Assembly: GCA_003149575.1 (NCBI GenBank)
Contig: QCWG01000001.1
Span: 153,183-217,182 of the forward strand
Direction of reading: 5' to 3'
Length of the DNA: 64,000 nucleotides
From: Altererythrobacter sp. XM-24bin4
GTDB lineage: Bacteria > Pseudomonadota > Alphaproteobacteria > Sphingomonadales > Sphingomonadaceae
This document shows, in pieces, positions 17,943 through 26,826 of the stretch. Both the position numbers and the translations under genes were made by a program. How positions within the stretch are numbered: position 1 is the first letter of the stretch; the number at the start of each line of letters is the position of its first letter. Under the pieces are notes generated by a model that searched no databases, was not told the origin of the DNA, and saw nothing but the letters and a program-made list of their open reading frames with translations.

Positions 17943-18890
17943 ATGACCCGTCCCGAACTAGTCGAAGCAAGCCGCCTTGCAATCAAGCGAGGTTCGAAGA
18001 GCTTCTCCGCTGCCAGCCGCTTGTTCGACCGTACCACGCGAGAGCGAGTTTGGATGCTCTACGCATGGTGCCGCCGCTGCGATGACTTGACCGATGCGCA
18101 GGATATGGGCGGTGAACTGGGTGACCAATCCGATATCGCGGGCAAGGTCGAGCTTATATGCTCATTGACCGCCAAAGCCCTTGCAGGTGAGGAAACCGGC
18201 GACATTGCGTTCGACGCTTTCGGACAGGTTGCCAACGAGGTCGGGCTGACAATTGACGATGCCGAAGCCGTAATCGCAGGTTTCCAGCTTGATGCGGAAG
18301 ACTGGCGCCCACGCACCGAAGCCGATCTAATGCGCTATTGCTGGCATGTCGCGGGCGCGGTTGGCGTGATGATGGCGCTAGTAATGGGCGTGAAGCGCGA
18401 AGATGCGGACACGCTGGATCGCGCTTGTGATCTGGGCCTCGCGTTTCAGCTGGCGAATATTGCACGTGATGTCGTGGAAGATGACGCCGCGGGGCGTTGC
18501 TATCTACCGGCAATCTGGCTGGTCGAGGAAGATATCGAGCCCGGTCAGCACACCAAGCCGCACTATCGGCAGGAGCTTGCCGATATGGCGGCGCGGCTTG
18601 TCCGGCGGATGCAGGTACATGCGACCTCTTCACGGATCGGTGCGGCAAGATTGCCGTTCCGCTGCCGTTGGGCAATACTTTCCGCGGCGCGCATCTACAC
18701 TGCGATTGGCCGCGAAGTGCTGGCCAAAGGCCCCGCTGCATGGGACCACAGGGTCTACACATCCAAAGTACAAAAGATCGGGCACGCGCTCGCCGCGTTC
18801 GCCGAAGCATTGGTCAACCGTCCGCCGCAGCTTGACGACGAGCCACGGTGGCGGCGTTCCGATCTTGCTGAGAATGCCGCCAGCGCGTAG
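17943..18890 (+). CDS. crtB: Phytoene synthase CrtB
   Basis: CrtB condenses two geranylgeranyl diphosphates to phytoene, the first committed step of carotenoid synthesis. The 315-residue protein contains both diphosphate/Mg-binding motifs: WCRRCDDLTDAQD near residue 45 and LAFQLANIARDVVEDDAAG near 165, plus RCYLPAIWL. ATG at 17943 is chosen over a frame extension to 17907 because that extension would be translated from the palindromic repeat. There is no clear Shine-Dalgarno, which together with the hairpin just upstream may lower its translation relative to crtY and crtI. crtE and idi are not in the window. Confidence 0.96.
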   Translation: MTRPELVEASRLAIKRGSKSFSAASRLFDRTTRERVWMLYAWCRRCDDLTDAQDMGGELGDQSDIAGKVELICSLTAKALAGEETGDIAFDAFGQVANEVGLTIDDAEAVIAGFQLDAEDWRPRTEADLMRYCWHVAGAVGVMMALVMGVKREDADTLDRACDLGLAFQLANIARDVVEDDAAGRCYLPAIWLVEEDIEPGQHTKPHYRQELADMAARLVRRMQVHATSSRIGAARLPFRCRWAILSAARIYTAIGREVLAKGPAAWDHRVYTSKVQKIGHALAAFAEALVNRPPQLDDEPRWRRSDLAENAASA

Positions 18891-18900
18891 CGTTGAGCAC

Positions 18901-20835
18901 ATGTTTTCAAAGCTTCTTATTGCCAATCGTGGCGAGATCGCATGCCGCATCATCCGCACCGCACGCGCGATGGGGATCGCGACGGTTGCAGTTTATTCCG
19001 ACGCCGATGCCAAAGCGCTGCATGTGCGGCAAGCGGACGAGGCGGTGCACATTGGCCCCTCGCCAACAGCGGAAAGCTATCTCGTGGGCGAGAAGATCAT
19101 CGCGGCGGCGAAAGAGACCGGCGCTGAGGCGATCCACCCGGGCTATGGATTCCTGTCTGAGAATGCGGGCTTTGCTCAGGCTGTGATCGACGCCGGGCTG
19201 ATCTGGGTTGGGCCGAAGCCTGCCAGCATCGAGGCGATGGGTCTGAAAGATGCGGCGAAAGAGCGCATGATCGCCGCCGGTGTCCCTGTGACGCCGGGTT
19301 ATCTGGGCGAAGACCAGTCGGTCGAGCGCCTAAAGAGAGAGGCCGATGCCATTGGCTATCCGATGTTGATAAAGGCGGTCGCAGGCGGCGGCGGCAAGGG
19401 GATGCGCAAGGTCGATGCCCCGGCCGACTTCGAAGCCGCGCTGGAGAGTTGCAAGCGCGAGGCCAAGGCGAGCTTCGGCAATGACGAAGTATTACTGGAA
19501 AAATGGATCACCTCGCCGCGCCATATAGAGGTGCAGGTGTTCGGAGATAGCCACGGCAATGTCGTCCACCTGTTCGAACGCGACTGCTCGCTCCAGCGCC
19601 GCCACCAAAAGGTGATCGAGGAAGCCCCCGCCCCCGGCATGGACGAGGCGACCCGCGAGGACATCTGCGCCGCCGCTGTGCGCGCTGCCAAGGCGGTCGA
19701 TTACGAAGGCGCGGGCACGATCGAGTTTATTGCCGATGCCAGCGAAGGCCTGCGCGCCGACCGCATCTTCTTCATGGAAATGAACACGCGACTTCAGGTA
19801 GAGCATCCGGTGACCGAGGAGATCACCGGTGTCGATCTGGTGGAGTGGCAGCTGCGCGTGGCGAGCGGGGAGCCAATCCCGCTAAGCCAAGAAGAGCTGA
19901 GCATCAACGGCCACGCCATCGAAGCGCGGCTTTATGCGGAGGACCCGGCGAAAGGGTTTTTGCCGAGCATGGGGCGGCTCAATCACTTCTACCTTCGCGA
20001 CTACGGTGCATCAGACCGCATCGAAACAGGCGTGGAAGAAGGCGATGAAATCAGCCCGAATTACGACCCTATGATCGCCAAACTTATAAGCCGCAGTGAA
20101 GATCGCGAAGGGGCTATTGACTCACTCCTTCACATCGTCGGACGCAGCTCAGTTTGGCCGGTCGTATCCAATGCTGCATTCCTCTTCGAATGTTTGTCGC
20201 ACCCAGAATTTCGCGCGGCGAATGTCTCGACAGGCTTCATCGAAGAGCACGCCGACGATCTCACAATTTTAGACGAGCCTTCGACGGATGCGCTAGAAGA
20301 CGCGATCGCGCACCTCGTCTCCGATTTTCATTCAGGGTCATACGGCGAAACCAAAGCGGAAATAGAGTTCTGGCCCTTGGGCTTTCGGCTTAACCAGCCC
20401 TCAAATGCAAAAGCCGCGGTGATGGTTGGCGGATCGACCAAAAGCGTCGTCGTCCATCCTATGTCGATTGATAACCCGCATGGCTCGAACTCTCCTTCCG
20501 TGATCCGCGAGGTTGAAGCTATCGATGCTGATCATGCTGTTGTGGTCGAACGCGGTCGCACCTTCATGCTCTCTTTGCGCTCGGATGGTGACGGCCATGC
20601 CTCAGCTGCCGACGGCGCGATCCTCGCGCCGATGCCGGGCAAGGTCATTGCCGTCAATGTAGCCGAGGGCGATGCGGTGACCGCTGGGCAGCGCCTGATG
20701 GTGCTCGAAGCGATGAAGATGGAGCACGCGCTCACCGCCCCGTTCGACGGGACCGTGACCGAACTTTCCGCCAGCGAGGGCGGGCAGGTGCAGGTCGAGG
20801 CGGTGCTGTGCGTGGTGGAGCCGTCCGAAGAGTGA
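18901..20835 (+). CDS. Acyl-CoA carboxylase, biotin carboxylase/biotin carrier subunit
   Basis: The 644-residue alpha subunit of a biotin-dependent acyl-CoA carboxylase (acetyl/propionyl/methylcrotonyl type). The biotin carboxylase part occupies residues 1 to about 445, with KLLIANRGEIACRIIRTA at the N-terminus, the ATP-grasp glycine loop AVAGGGGKGMRKV, and EMNTRLQVEHPVTE. A biotin-transfer linker follows, and the C-terminus is the carrier domain with the biotinyl lysine in LEAMKMEH (about residue 606). ATG at 18901 is 10 bases after crtB. The stop overlaps the GTG start of the beta subunit. Substrate cannot be fixed by eye; propionyl-CoA would fit the valine genes at 30-35 kb, but methylcrotonyl-type neighbours (such as HMG-CoA lyase) are absent. 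Confidence 0.92.
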   Translation: MFSKLLIANRGEIACRIIRTARAMGIATVAVYSDADAKALHVRQADEAVHIGPSPTAESYLVGEKIIAAAKETGAEAIHPGYGFLSENAGFAQAVIDAGLIWVGPKPASIEAMGLKDAAKERMIAAGVPVTPGYLGEDQSVERLKREADAIGYPMLIKAVAGGGGKGMRKVDAPADFEAALESCKREAKASFGNDEVLLEKWITSPRHIEVQVFGDSHGNVVHLFERDCSLQRRHQKVIEEAPAPGMDEATREDICAAAVRAAKAVDYEGAGTIEFIADASEGLRADRIFFMEMNTRLQVEHPVTEEITGVDLVEWQLRVASGEPIPLSQEELSINGHAIEARLYAEDPAKGFLPSMGRLNHFYLRDYGASDRIETGVEEGDEISPNYDPMIAKLISRSEDREGAIDSLLHIVGRSSVWPVVSNAAFLFECLSHPEFRAANVSTGFIEEHADDLTILDEPSTDALEDAIAHLVSDFHSGSYGETKAEIEFWPLGFRLNQPSNAKAAVMVGGSTKSVVVHPMSIDNPHGSNSPSVIREVEAIDADHAVVVERGRTFMLSLRSDGDGHASAADGAILAPMPGKVIAVNVAEGDAVTAGQRLMVLEAMKMEHALTAPFDGTVTELSASEGGQVQVEAVLCVVEPSEE

Positions 20836-22379
20836 GTTGGGAGCGCGAACTCGAGGAACTGCGCAAGCGCGAAGAGCTCGCCGAGCAAATGGGCGGGCCG
20901 GAAAAGGTCGCGCGGCAGCATGGTCGCGGCAAGATGGATGCCCGCGCGCGGCTGAACGCGATCTGCGACGAAGGCTCCTTCCGCGAAATTGGCAAGGTCG
21001 CCGGGAATGCGACCTATGACGAGAACGGCGATCTGGTCAGCGTGCTTCCCGCACCCTTCCTTTTCGGCAAGGCAACCGTGCATGGTCGCCCGGTGGTGGC
21101 AACCGCCGACGATTTCACCATTCGCGGCGGCGCGGCAGACGCAGGCATCAAGCGCAAGATGGTACAGGCCGAGCAGATGGCGCATGAGCTGAAGCTGCCG
21201 ATCATCAAGATGATCGATGGCACGGGCGGCGGCGGATCGGTCAAAACGCTGGAAATGATCGGCGCGACCTATATTCCCGCGGTTCCCGGGTGGGGCGATA
21301 CAGTCAAAAACTTAGACACTGTGCCGGTTGTCGCGTTGGCGCTGGGGCCGACAGCGGGTCTCGGCGCCGCGCGGGTCGCCGCCAGCCACTATTCAATCAT
21401 GGTACGCGGCCTAAGCCAGATTTTCGCCGCTGGCCCCGCCGTGGTCGATGGATTGGGCGAAAGCTACAAGGGTTCTGACGATCACGCCCGCGCCAAGGAA
21501 GAACTGGGCGGCAGCGACATCCACACGCGCAATGGCGTGGTCGATGATGAAGTCGCATCCGAAGCTGAAGCCTTTGCCCGCGCGCGACACTTCCTCGCCT
21601 TCATGCCCGAACATGTCGGACAACTGGCGCGCCGTTCCAACTGCACCGATCCGGTTTACCGCCGCGAAGAAGCCTTGCTCTCCCTCGTCCCCCGCGAAGA
21701 CAAGCAAGTCTATTCGATGCGCCGCTGCATGGACATGGTGTTCGACCAAGGCACTGTGTTCGAAATCGGCAAGATGTGGGGCCGCGCCGCGATCACGGCG
21801 CTGGCAAGGCTAGACGGATGGCCGGTCGCCGTGGTGGCCAGCGATCCCAGCTTCCTTGGCGGGTCGTGGGATGCGAAGACCAGCGAGAAGGTAGAGCGCT
21901 TTGTCAAACTCGCGGACCAGTTCCGCCTGCCAATCGTCCATCTGGTCGACAATCCCGGCTTCATGATCGGCCGCGAAGCCGAAATGGCAGGCACAATCCG
22001 CTATGGCGTGCAGGCCATGAACGCGATCTACAAAGCGACTGTGCCACTAGCGAGCATCGTATTGCGGCGCGCCTATGGCATTGCCGGCAGCGCGATGAGC
22101 AATGCAGACCTCTACCAATACCGATTCTGCTGGCCGTCAGGCGATTGGGGAAGTCTGCCAATCGCTGGCGGGCTGGAAGTGGCTTACAAGTCAGAGCTGG
22201 TAGCAGCCGATGATCCAGAGGCGCTGCTTGAAGAGATCAAGGAACGGCTAAACAAGGTAACGTCACCGTTCCGAAGCGCTGAACGCTTCAATGTCGAGGA
22301 TATCATCGACCCGCGCGATACGCGGCCATTGCTGTGCGAATTTGCAGATCTGGCTTGGCGGAAACTGAATTCTGATTAA
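20832..22379 (+). CDS. Acyl-CoA carboxylase, carboxyltransferase (beta) subunit
   Basis: The 515-residue carboxyltransferase subunit that moves the carboxyl group from biotin to an acyl-CoA. It has the two crotonase-like halves: the N-terminal half with GRGKMDARARLNAICDEGSF and MIDGTGGGGSVKTLE, and the C-terminal half with HLVDNPGFMIGREAEMAGTI and LRRAYGIAGSAMSNADL. The GTG start at 20832 overlaps the alpha-subunit stop (GTGA), as expected for a stoichiometric pair. No separate epsilon subunit is seen. It ends just before the second copy of the palindromic repeat. Confidence 0.92.
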   Translation: MSWERELEELRKREELAEQMGGPEKVARQHGRGKMDARARLNAICDEGSFREIGKVAGNATYDENGDLVSVLPAPFLFGKATVHGRPVVATADDFTIRGGAADAGIKRKMVQAEQMAHELKLPIIKMIDGTGGGGSVKTLEMIGATYIPAVPGWGDTVKNLDTVPVVALALGPTAGLGAARVAASHYSIMVRGLSQIFAAGPAVVDGLGESYKGSDDHARAKEELGGSDIHTRNGVVDDEVASEAEAFARARHFLAFMPEHVGQLARRSNCTDPVYRREEALLSLVPREDKQVYSMRRCMDMVFDQGTVFEIGKMWGRAAITALARLDGWPVAVVASDPSFLGGSWDAKTSEKVERFVKLADQFRLPIVHLVDNPGFMIGREAEMAGTIRYGVQAMNAIYKATVPLASIVLRRAYGIAGSAMSNADLYQYRFCWPSGDWGSLPIAGGLEVAYKSELVAADDPEALLEEIKERLNKVTSPFRSAERFNVEDIIDPRDTRPLLCEFADLAWRKLNSD

Positions 22380-22380
22380 G

Positions 22381-22445
22381 CCTGGCCACCCGGATTGCCA
22401 CTCCTGAGTAGGATCCGAGTGGAAGGGTGTAGGGAGCGGGTGGCT
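22381..22445. repeat. Diverged copy of the palindromic repeat (copy 2)
   Basis: The stretch 22413-22440 matches the right arm of the element at 17893-17920 with three differences in 28 bases. The left arm is mostly missing, but compensating pairs remain: GCCACCCG at 22385-22392 with CGGGTGGC at 22437-22444, and CCACTC with GAGTGG inside. It occupies the gap between the carboxylase beta gene and the convergent MFS gene and might act as a bidirectional terminator-like structure. Confidence 0.75.
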
Positions 22446-22491
22446 CGGTAAAGGTCAGGACGGATGTTCTGACGGCACGCAACAAAACGCC

Positions 22492-23754
22492 TCAATAATT
22501 CTTATGCATCTGCATATAACGCCGCGCCTCTCCGGGTGCGCGGAACAGCTTTCCGCGCTCACTATAGAGGATGCAGGCCAAGCCAAGGCAGGAACAGATC
22601 ACCATCGCTGTCGCCAATGGCCCCGCAGTGCCATCATAAGCCTGGCCGATCAGAGCCCCCATCACCGCGCCGGTGGTCATGCGAATGCTGGTCTGGATCG
22701 ATGATGCAGCGCCTGCGATATGCTGGAAAGGTTGCATCGCGATTGCGCCAAAGTTCGCGCCGACAAAGCCAAGGCACGCCATCGACATGCTGAGTAGCGG
22801 GACAAATTCCCAAAGCGTCTGTTCGTCGCTTCTCGCCGACCACAATTGAACCACACTGACCAGCAGAAAGCCGATCAGCGCCGCATGCCCCACGCGCCGC
22901 GCGCCATATTTCTCGACAATCCGTGAATTGAGGAAGTTTGCCAGCACCATGCCGATGATCGAAGCACCAAAGATCAGCGCGAAATAGTCGCCCGCGCCAA
23001 AGCTCTCTGCGATCAATTGTTGCGAGGAATTGAGGAATCCGAACAACGATCCGAACACCAGCGCGCTGCCGATGACATAGCCAACCGATTCTCGCTTCGC
23101 GAGCGCCTCTTTCATATTGCGCAGGATCGTGATCGGTTGGATGTCTTGCTCGTTCGCTTCGGTCAGCGTTTCGGGCAGGCGCAGCCACACCCACAGCGCG
23201 ACACCCAACCCCATTACGGCCATCGCAACGAATATCACACGCCAATCTGCCACCATGAGGATCAACTGCCCGATCGCAGGTGCGACGATAGGCACGACCA
23301 AGAATACCATCATGATCAGGCTCATCAACCGTGCCATCCGGTCTCCGCCTACATGATCGCGCACGATCGCAGCGGGCACAACGCTAAGGCCCGCGCATGA
23401 GATTCCCTGGATAAGCCGCAAGCCGATCAGCCACCAAAAATCGGTCACAATCGCGCAGGCGAGCGACAAGAATATGTAAGAGGCAAGTCCCACAAACAGC
23501 ACAGGACGCCTTCCAAACTTGTCTGCAAACGCACCAGGGAAGAATGCACCCAGGCCTGCACCAAGGAAGTAGCTGCTGATAACATATTGCCGGTCATTCC
23601 CGGCTGCGCCCAGTTCCTCTGCCATCACGCCAAGCGCGGGCAGCATGGAATCGATCCCGAACGCCTGCAAGCTCATCAATAGTGCCATCAGTGTGACAAG
23701 TTCACGTTCACCCAATTTGGATGATGCAGAGGCGGCTGTCATCTTCATGGCCAT
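22492..23754 (-). CDS. Bcr/CflA family multidrug MFS transporter
   Basis: A 420-residue major facilitator with 12 predicted helices, of the Bcr/CflA drug:proton antiporter family. Family features: LMALLMSLQAFGIDSMLPAL in the first helix, the loop 2-3 signature GAFADKFGRRPVLFVG (G-x-x-x-D-x-x-G-R-R), RLIQGISCAGLSVVPAAIVRD in helix 4, and the motif C region VVPIVAPAIGQ in helix 5. The start is uncertain; ATG at 23754 or 23748 gives a short cytosolic tail before helix 1, whereas the open frame continues further upstream without a ribosome binding site. It is divergent from dinB. It likely exports hydrophobic toxicants; the substrate is unknown. Confidence 0.9.
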   Translation of the reverse strand: MAMKMTAASASSKLGERELVTLMALLMSLQAFGIDSMLPALGVMAEELGAAGNDRQYVISSYFLGAGLGAFFPGAFADKFGRRPVLFVGLASYIFLSLACAIVTDFWWLIGLRLIQGISCAGLSVVPAAIVRDHVGGDRMARLMSLIMMVFLVVPIVAPAIGQLILMVADWRVIFVAMAVMGLGVALWVWLRLPETLTEANEQDIQPITILRNMKEALAKRESVGYVIGSALVFGSLFGFLNSSQQLIAESFGAGDYFALIFGASIIGMVLANFLNSRIVEKYGARRVGHAALIGFLLVSVVQLWSARSDEQTLWEFVPLLSMSMACLGFVGANFGAIAMQPFQHIAGAASSIQTSIRMTTGAVMGALIGQAYDGTAGPLATAMVICSCLGLACILYSERGKLFRAPGEARRYMQMHKNY

Positions 23755-23860
23755 GTTCTTGGCCGGATAGATGCGTGAAAGAAAGCAGCAATTTGGCCAG
23801 TGATGCATTTTCGCCTGTGCGTGCTTTCGCTGCACCGCCGCTGGGCGTAAGGCTAGCGAT

Positions 23861-24994
23861 ATGGCGGAATCACCTGACAGTGATGAGAGCGAGAGCGGCG
23901 GGGATTCGCTTGGCCTGCGCAAGATCATCCATGTCGATATGGATGCCTTTTTTGCCAGCGTTGAACAGCGCGACAACCCCGATCTGCGCGGCAAGCCGGT
24001 TGCAGTGGGCGGTGCGGGCGGGCGAGGCGTGGTGGCCGCTGCAAGTTATGAAGCCCGCAAATTCGGCGTGCGCAGCGCGATGCCATCCGTCACCGCCAAG
24101 CGGCTCTGCCCCGACCTGATTTTCGTGCGCCATCGCTTCGATGCGTATAAAGAAGCCAGCCAGACGATCCGAAAGATATTTGAGCATTATACGCCGCATG
24201 TCGAACCGCTGAGCCTGGACGAAGCCTATCTGGATGTGACCAATGATTTGCTGGGCATCGGCTCTGCCACGCGCATTGCCGAACTGATCAGGCAGGAAAT
24301 CAAAGCGAAGACGCGGCTGACGGCCAGCGCCGGGGTTTCCTACAACAAGTTCCTCGCCAAGATCGCCAGCGACCAGAACAAGCCCGACGGCATATGCGTG
24401 ATCCGACCTGGCGAAGGCGCGGATTTTGTCGCAGGCCTTCCGGTGCGCCGTTTTCATGGCGTTGGGCCAAAGGGAGCGGAGAAGATGGCGAAGCTTGGGA
24501 TAGCAACCGGAGCCGATCTTGCGGCGAAAGACATTGAGTTCCTGCAGGCCAATTTCGGGAGCATGGGCGACTATCTCTATCGAGCCGCCCGCGGCATTGA
24601 TCTGCGCAGGGTCAGTGCACACAGGGTTCGCAAGTCTGTCGGGGGCGAGCGTACCTTCAGCGAGGATATCTCCTCTGGGCCAGCGCTACGCGAAACACTC
24701 GACAATATCATCGACATTGTGTGGGACAGTATCGAGCGATCAGAGGCCAAGGGGCGCACGGTAACGCTCAAGATGAAATACAGCGATTTTCAAAATGTCA
24801 CCCGCGCCCAAACAGTCGATCATCCGGTCGCGGACAAGCAGGAATTCGCGCGGATTTCGCGCGCACTGCTCGATGAATTGCTGCCGTTGCCTTTACCGAT
24901 CAGGCTTATGGGGTTGACGCTTTCGAAACTGGAAGGCGAAAGCGGTGCCAAGCAAGCCGCGCCGCGCGACGATGCGCAGTTATCACTGCTCTAA
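23861..24994 (+). CDS. dinB: DNA polymerase IV (DinB, Y family)
   Basis: A 377-residue Y-family translesion polymerase. Catalytic carboxylates lie in IIHVDMDAFFASVEQRDNP (about residues 22-40) and PLSLDEAYLDVT; VAAASYEARKFGVRSAMPS and TASAGVSYNKFLAKIASD are typical palm/finger segments. A helix-hairpin-helix (FHGVGPKGAEKMAKLG) and a little-finger domain follow. The C-terminal QLSLL is a beta-clamp-binding motif. ATG at 23861 leaves about 20 acidic residues before the conserved core. No LexA site of the alphaproteobacterial GTTC-N7-GTTC type was seen in the 106-base gap to the divergent MFS gene. Confidence 0.96.
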   Translation: MAESPDSDESESGGDSLGLRKIIHVDMDAFFASVEQRDNPDLRGKPVAVGGAGGRGVVAAASYEARKFGVRSAMPSVTAKRLCPDLIFVRHRFDAYKEASQTIRKIFEHYTPHVEPLSLDEAYLDVTNDLLGIGSATRIAELIRQEIKAKTRLTASAGVSYNKFLAKIASDQNKPDGICVIRPGEGADFVAGLPVRRFHGVGPKGAEKMAKLGIATGADLAAKDIEFLQANFGSMGDYLYRAARGIDLRRVSAHRVRKSVGGERTFSEDISSGPALRETLDNIIDIVWDSIERSEAKGRTVTLKMKYSDFQNVTRAQTVDHPVADKQEFARISRALLDELLPLPLPIRLMGLTLSKLEGESGAKQAAPRDDAQLSLL

Positions 24995-25479
24995 GTAGGC
25001 CCGCGCCCTTCCTTCCAATGCGAAAGTGCACGCCTTGTCGAAACACCAAGAGGTTGAGGCAGCGAATGCGTCGGGAAAAATCGCGCTTCTGTGACCTCGC
25101 GATTATCTGGTCGAGGCTGTTTGTCGATCACGGCAGCAAAGAGATACATGGTATGTGGTGAGCCCGAAATTTCACCTTCAAGCTCCCCGATCGGCGTCAG
25201 CTTCTTAGTCTCGAGGCCCAATTCTTACTTCAGTTCTCGGCTTGCGGCATCTGCTGGGTGTTCGCCACGATCAACACCTCCACCGGGCAAGAGCCAGTCC
25301 TGCGGCCCGTAACTGTGCTTGAGCAGCAAGAGGTCACCCTGGAAATCGGTCAAAATGATGTTGCAACCGACAATCGGCACTTTGCGCCATCTTCGCCATT
25401 GATTTCGCAGCGGAAAAATGATCCTCAGCGCGAGCCGATGCAAAGGTGCAGGCAGCATCCGCTCGATCAAGCGAAGCAT
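24991..25479 (-). pseudogene. Nudix hydrolase interrupted by an in-frame stop codon
   Basis: The minus-strand frame from ATG 25479 encodes a Nudix protein (VPIVGCNIILTDFQGDLLLL, YGPQDWLLPGGGVDRGEHPA, ASRELK) up to a TAA at 25227-25225. The same frame then continues without shift as ELGLETKKLTPIGELEGEIS and on to a stop at 24991. Aligned with the Nudix box GX5EX7REUXEEXGU, the stop sits exactly where the first glutamate of the EE pair belongs, so a single GAA-to-TAA or GAG-to-TAG-like change explains it. The product would otherwise be about 162 residues. The start overlaps the end of the 6-phosphogluconolactonase gene by 13 bases. Either a pseudogene, a sequencing error, or a read-through product. 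Confidence 0.85.
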
Positions 25480-26090
25480 GTGACCGGTTGGGTAGCAGCG
25501 CTGAGAAGCCGAGCGATTGGGAGGTCATGATCGGCGCGGATGGCGGCATCGAATACCTGCCGTTTGTCCGGGTTTCCGCCTAGCGTAAAGAGGAGCGCAT
25601 CTGACTTGAGCAATGCCGGGATGGTCAGTGTAATCCTGTCAAAGGGCGCATGCGGCGGAAGCGGATCCGGCGTCAACCTGCGAACCAGCTGAGGATCGTC
25701 AACTTGCGGATCGGTGTTAGGAAACAGCGACGCAATGTGGCCATCGTCTCCCATGCCCAGCCATGCCATCGCGAAATGTGGCGGCGGAACATGCTGGTCC
25801 AATGCCTGAACCTTTGCACCCACAGGCTCGAACAGTGCGCGAACTTTGCCTGTATTCGAAGATTCGTGATCTTCGGGCACAATACGGTCATCGCCCGGCC
25901 AGACTTCCAGGCGCGACCAATCCAGATCACTCATCACCAATTGCTGCATGATCGGAAAAGGCGTCGATCCACCGGGCACTGTAATGGCGACCAGACCTTC
26001 GTTGGCTTCCAGCGCGCTAGAGATGCACGCATCAAGCCAATCGGCAATCACGCCGGCGCCCACACTTTCTATCACATCAACCGCTTTCAT
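25467..26090 (-). CDS. pgl: 6-phosphogluconolactonase
   Basis: A 207-residue 6-phosphogluconolactonase (DevB/Pgl type), which opens 6-phosphogluconolactone in the oxidative pentose phosphate or Entner-Doudoroff pathway. The motifs are clear: ITVPGGSTPFPIMQQL, WPGDDRIVPEDHESSNTGKV (the DERxV / SN region) and WLGMGDDGHIASLFPNTD. It is shorter than most homologues (about 230-240), mainly through a reduced segment before LGMG. No zwf or edd is adjacent. It overlaps the start of the broken Nudix gene, so the two were presumably co-expressed. Confidence 0.9.
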   Translation of the reverse strand: MKAVDVIESVGAGVIADWLDACISSALEANEGLVAITVPGGSTPFPIMQQLVMSDLDWSRLEVWPGDDRIVPEDHESSNTGKVRALFEPVGAKVQALDQHVPPPHFAMAWLGMGDDGHIASLFPNTDPQVDDPQLVRRLTPDPLPPHAPFDRITLTIPALLKSDALLFTLGGNPDKRQVFDAAIRADHDLPIARLLSAATQPVTCFA

Positions 26091-26174
26091 GATCCAACCA
26101 TAGCCATAGCACCGGCCACTAAATAGCGAAAAGCGCGTGCTAAAATGTAAAACTTAGTATGCATAGCCCAATGG

Positions 26175-26756
26175 CTAACGACCAGCCGCTATGCCAACCC
26201 ACAAAACGAACGCGGCAACAGCCAATGCCAACATTGCCAGCACGATCCTGAGTATGCACAATTTGGAGGTGTGTCGGCCCATTTCTGGAGCGATCCATGC
26301 ACTCAACAACGCCGCAGCAGAGCCGAAAGTTACGCCGAGAGCAATGCCAAGCGGCTCAGTGATGGCAGCCCCTGCCGCGAAAGCCAGCCAGCGCGGCGCG
26401 TCCAAAGCCTGCTTGCCTGAAAGCGCCATGAAGATTGCCCCTATAGAACGGGTTGGTTCGCGGATGGGCACGAATGGCTCACTCCGAAACAGAGTGATCG
26501 CAGCAAGCAGCAACCCACCCGCCACAAGCAGTGCGCATGGTAACCCGATGAAATGTGCAGACAGCCAGAAACCGAGATAGGCCATGGTAAACGCTGTCAA
26601 AACGCTCGTCAAAACCACCAGGCTTGGGAGGATCGGGGAATTGGGCAATGTGCCAGCCAAGCCACTAACAATCTGCTGCGCACCGCCGCCCATTGTTGCC
26701 AAGAAGCAAGCGAGCATGATGATCAGCGGCAAGTCCATTGCGCAGCCATGCACCAT
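26175..26756 (-). CDS. Integral membrane protein, possibly GDT1-like
   Basis: A protein of about 193 residues (187 if it begins at ATG 26738) with roughly six predicted membrane segments arranged as two groups of three. Each group begins with a helix that could correspond to the repeated first helix of the TMEM165/GDT1 cation/proton exchangers (FLATMGGGAQQIVSGLAG and LAFAAGAAITEPLGIALG), but the acidic E-x-G-D-(K/R)-(T/S) motifs of that family are absent. I do not firmly recognise the family. It lies upstream of pgl on the same strand, 84 bases away, and is divergent from the SDR gene. Confidence 0.6.
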   Translation of the reverse strand: MVHGCAMDLPLIIMLACFLATMGGGAQQIVSGLAGTLPNSPILPSLVVLTSVLTAFTMAYLGFWLSAHFIGLPCALLVAGGLLLAAITLFRSEPFVPIREPTRSIGAIFMALSGKQALDAPRWLAFAAGAAITEPLGIALGVTFGSAAALLSAWIAPEMGRHTSKLCILRIVLAMLALAVAAFVLWVGIAAGR

Positions 26757-26826
26757 TTGGGGAGGGGAATTAAGCCATCATTTAAGCCAGAAGAGATCTC
26801 AATGAACAATTCAGCGGGAGCAGGAC

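Noticed and set aside
18403..18900. Upstream extension of the carboxylase alpha frame through crtB
   Set aside because: The extension is out of frame with crtB and lacks homology; ATG 18901 begins the standard KLLIANRGEIA start.
23755..23860. LexA box for dinB
   Set aside because: GTTC occurs near here, but no GTTC-N7-GTTC arrangement was found in the divergent gap.
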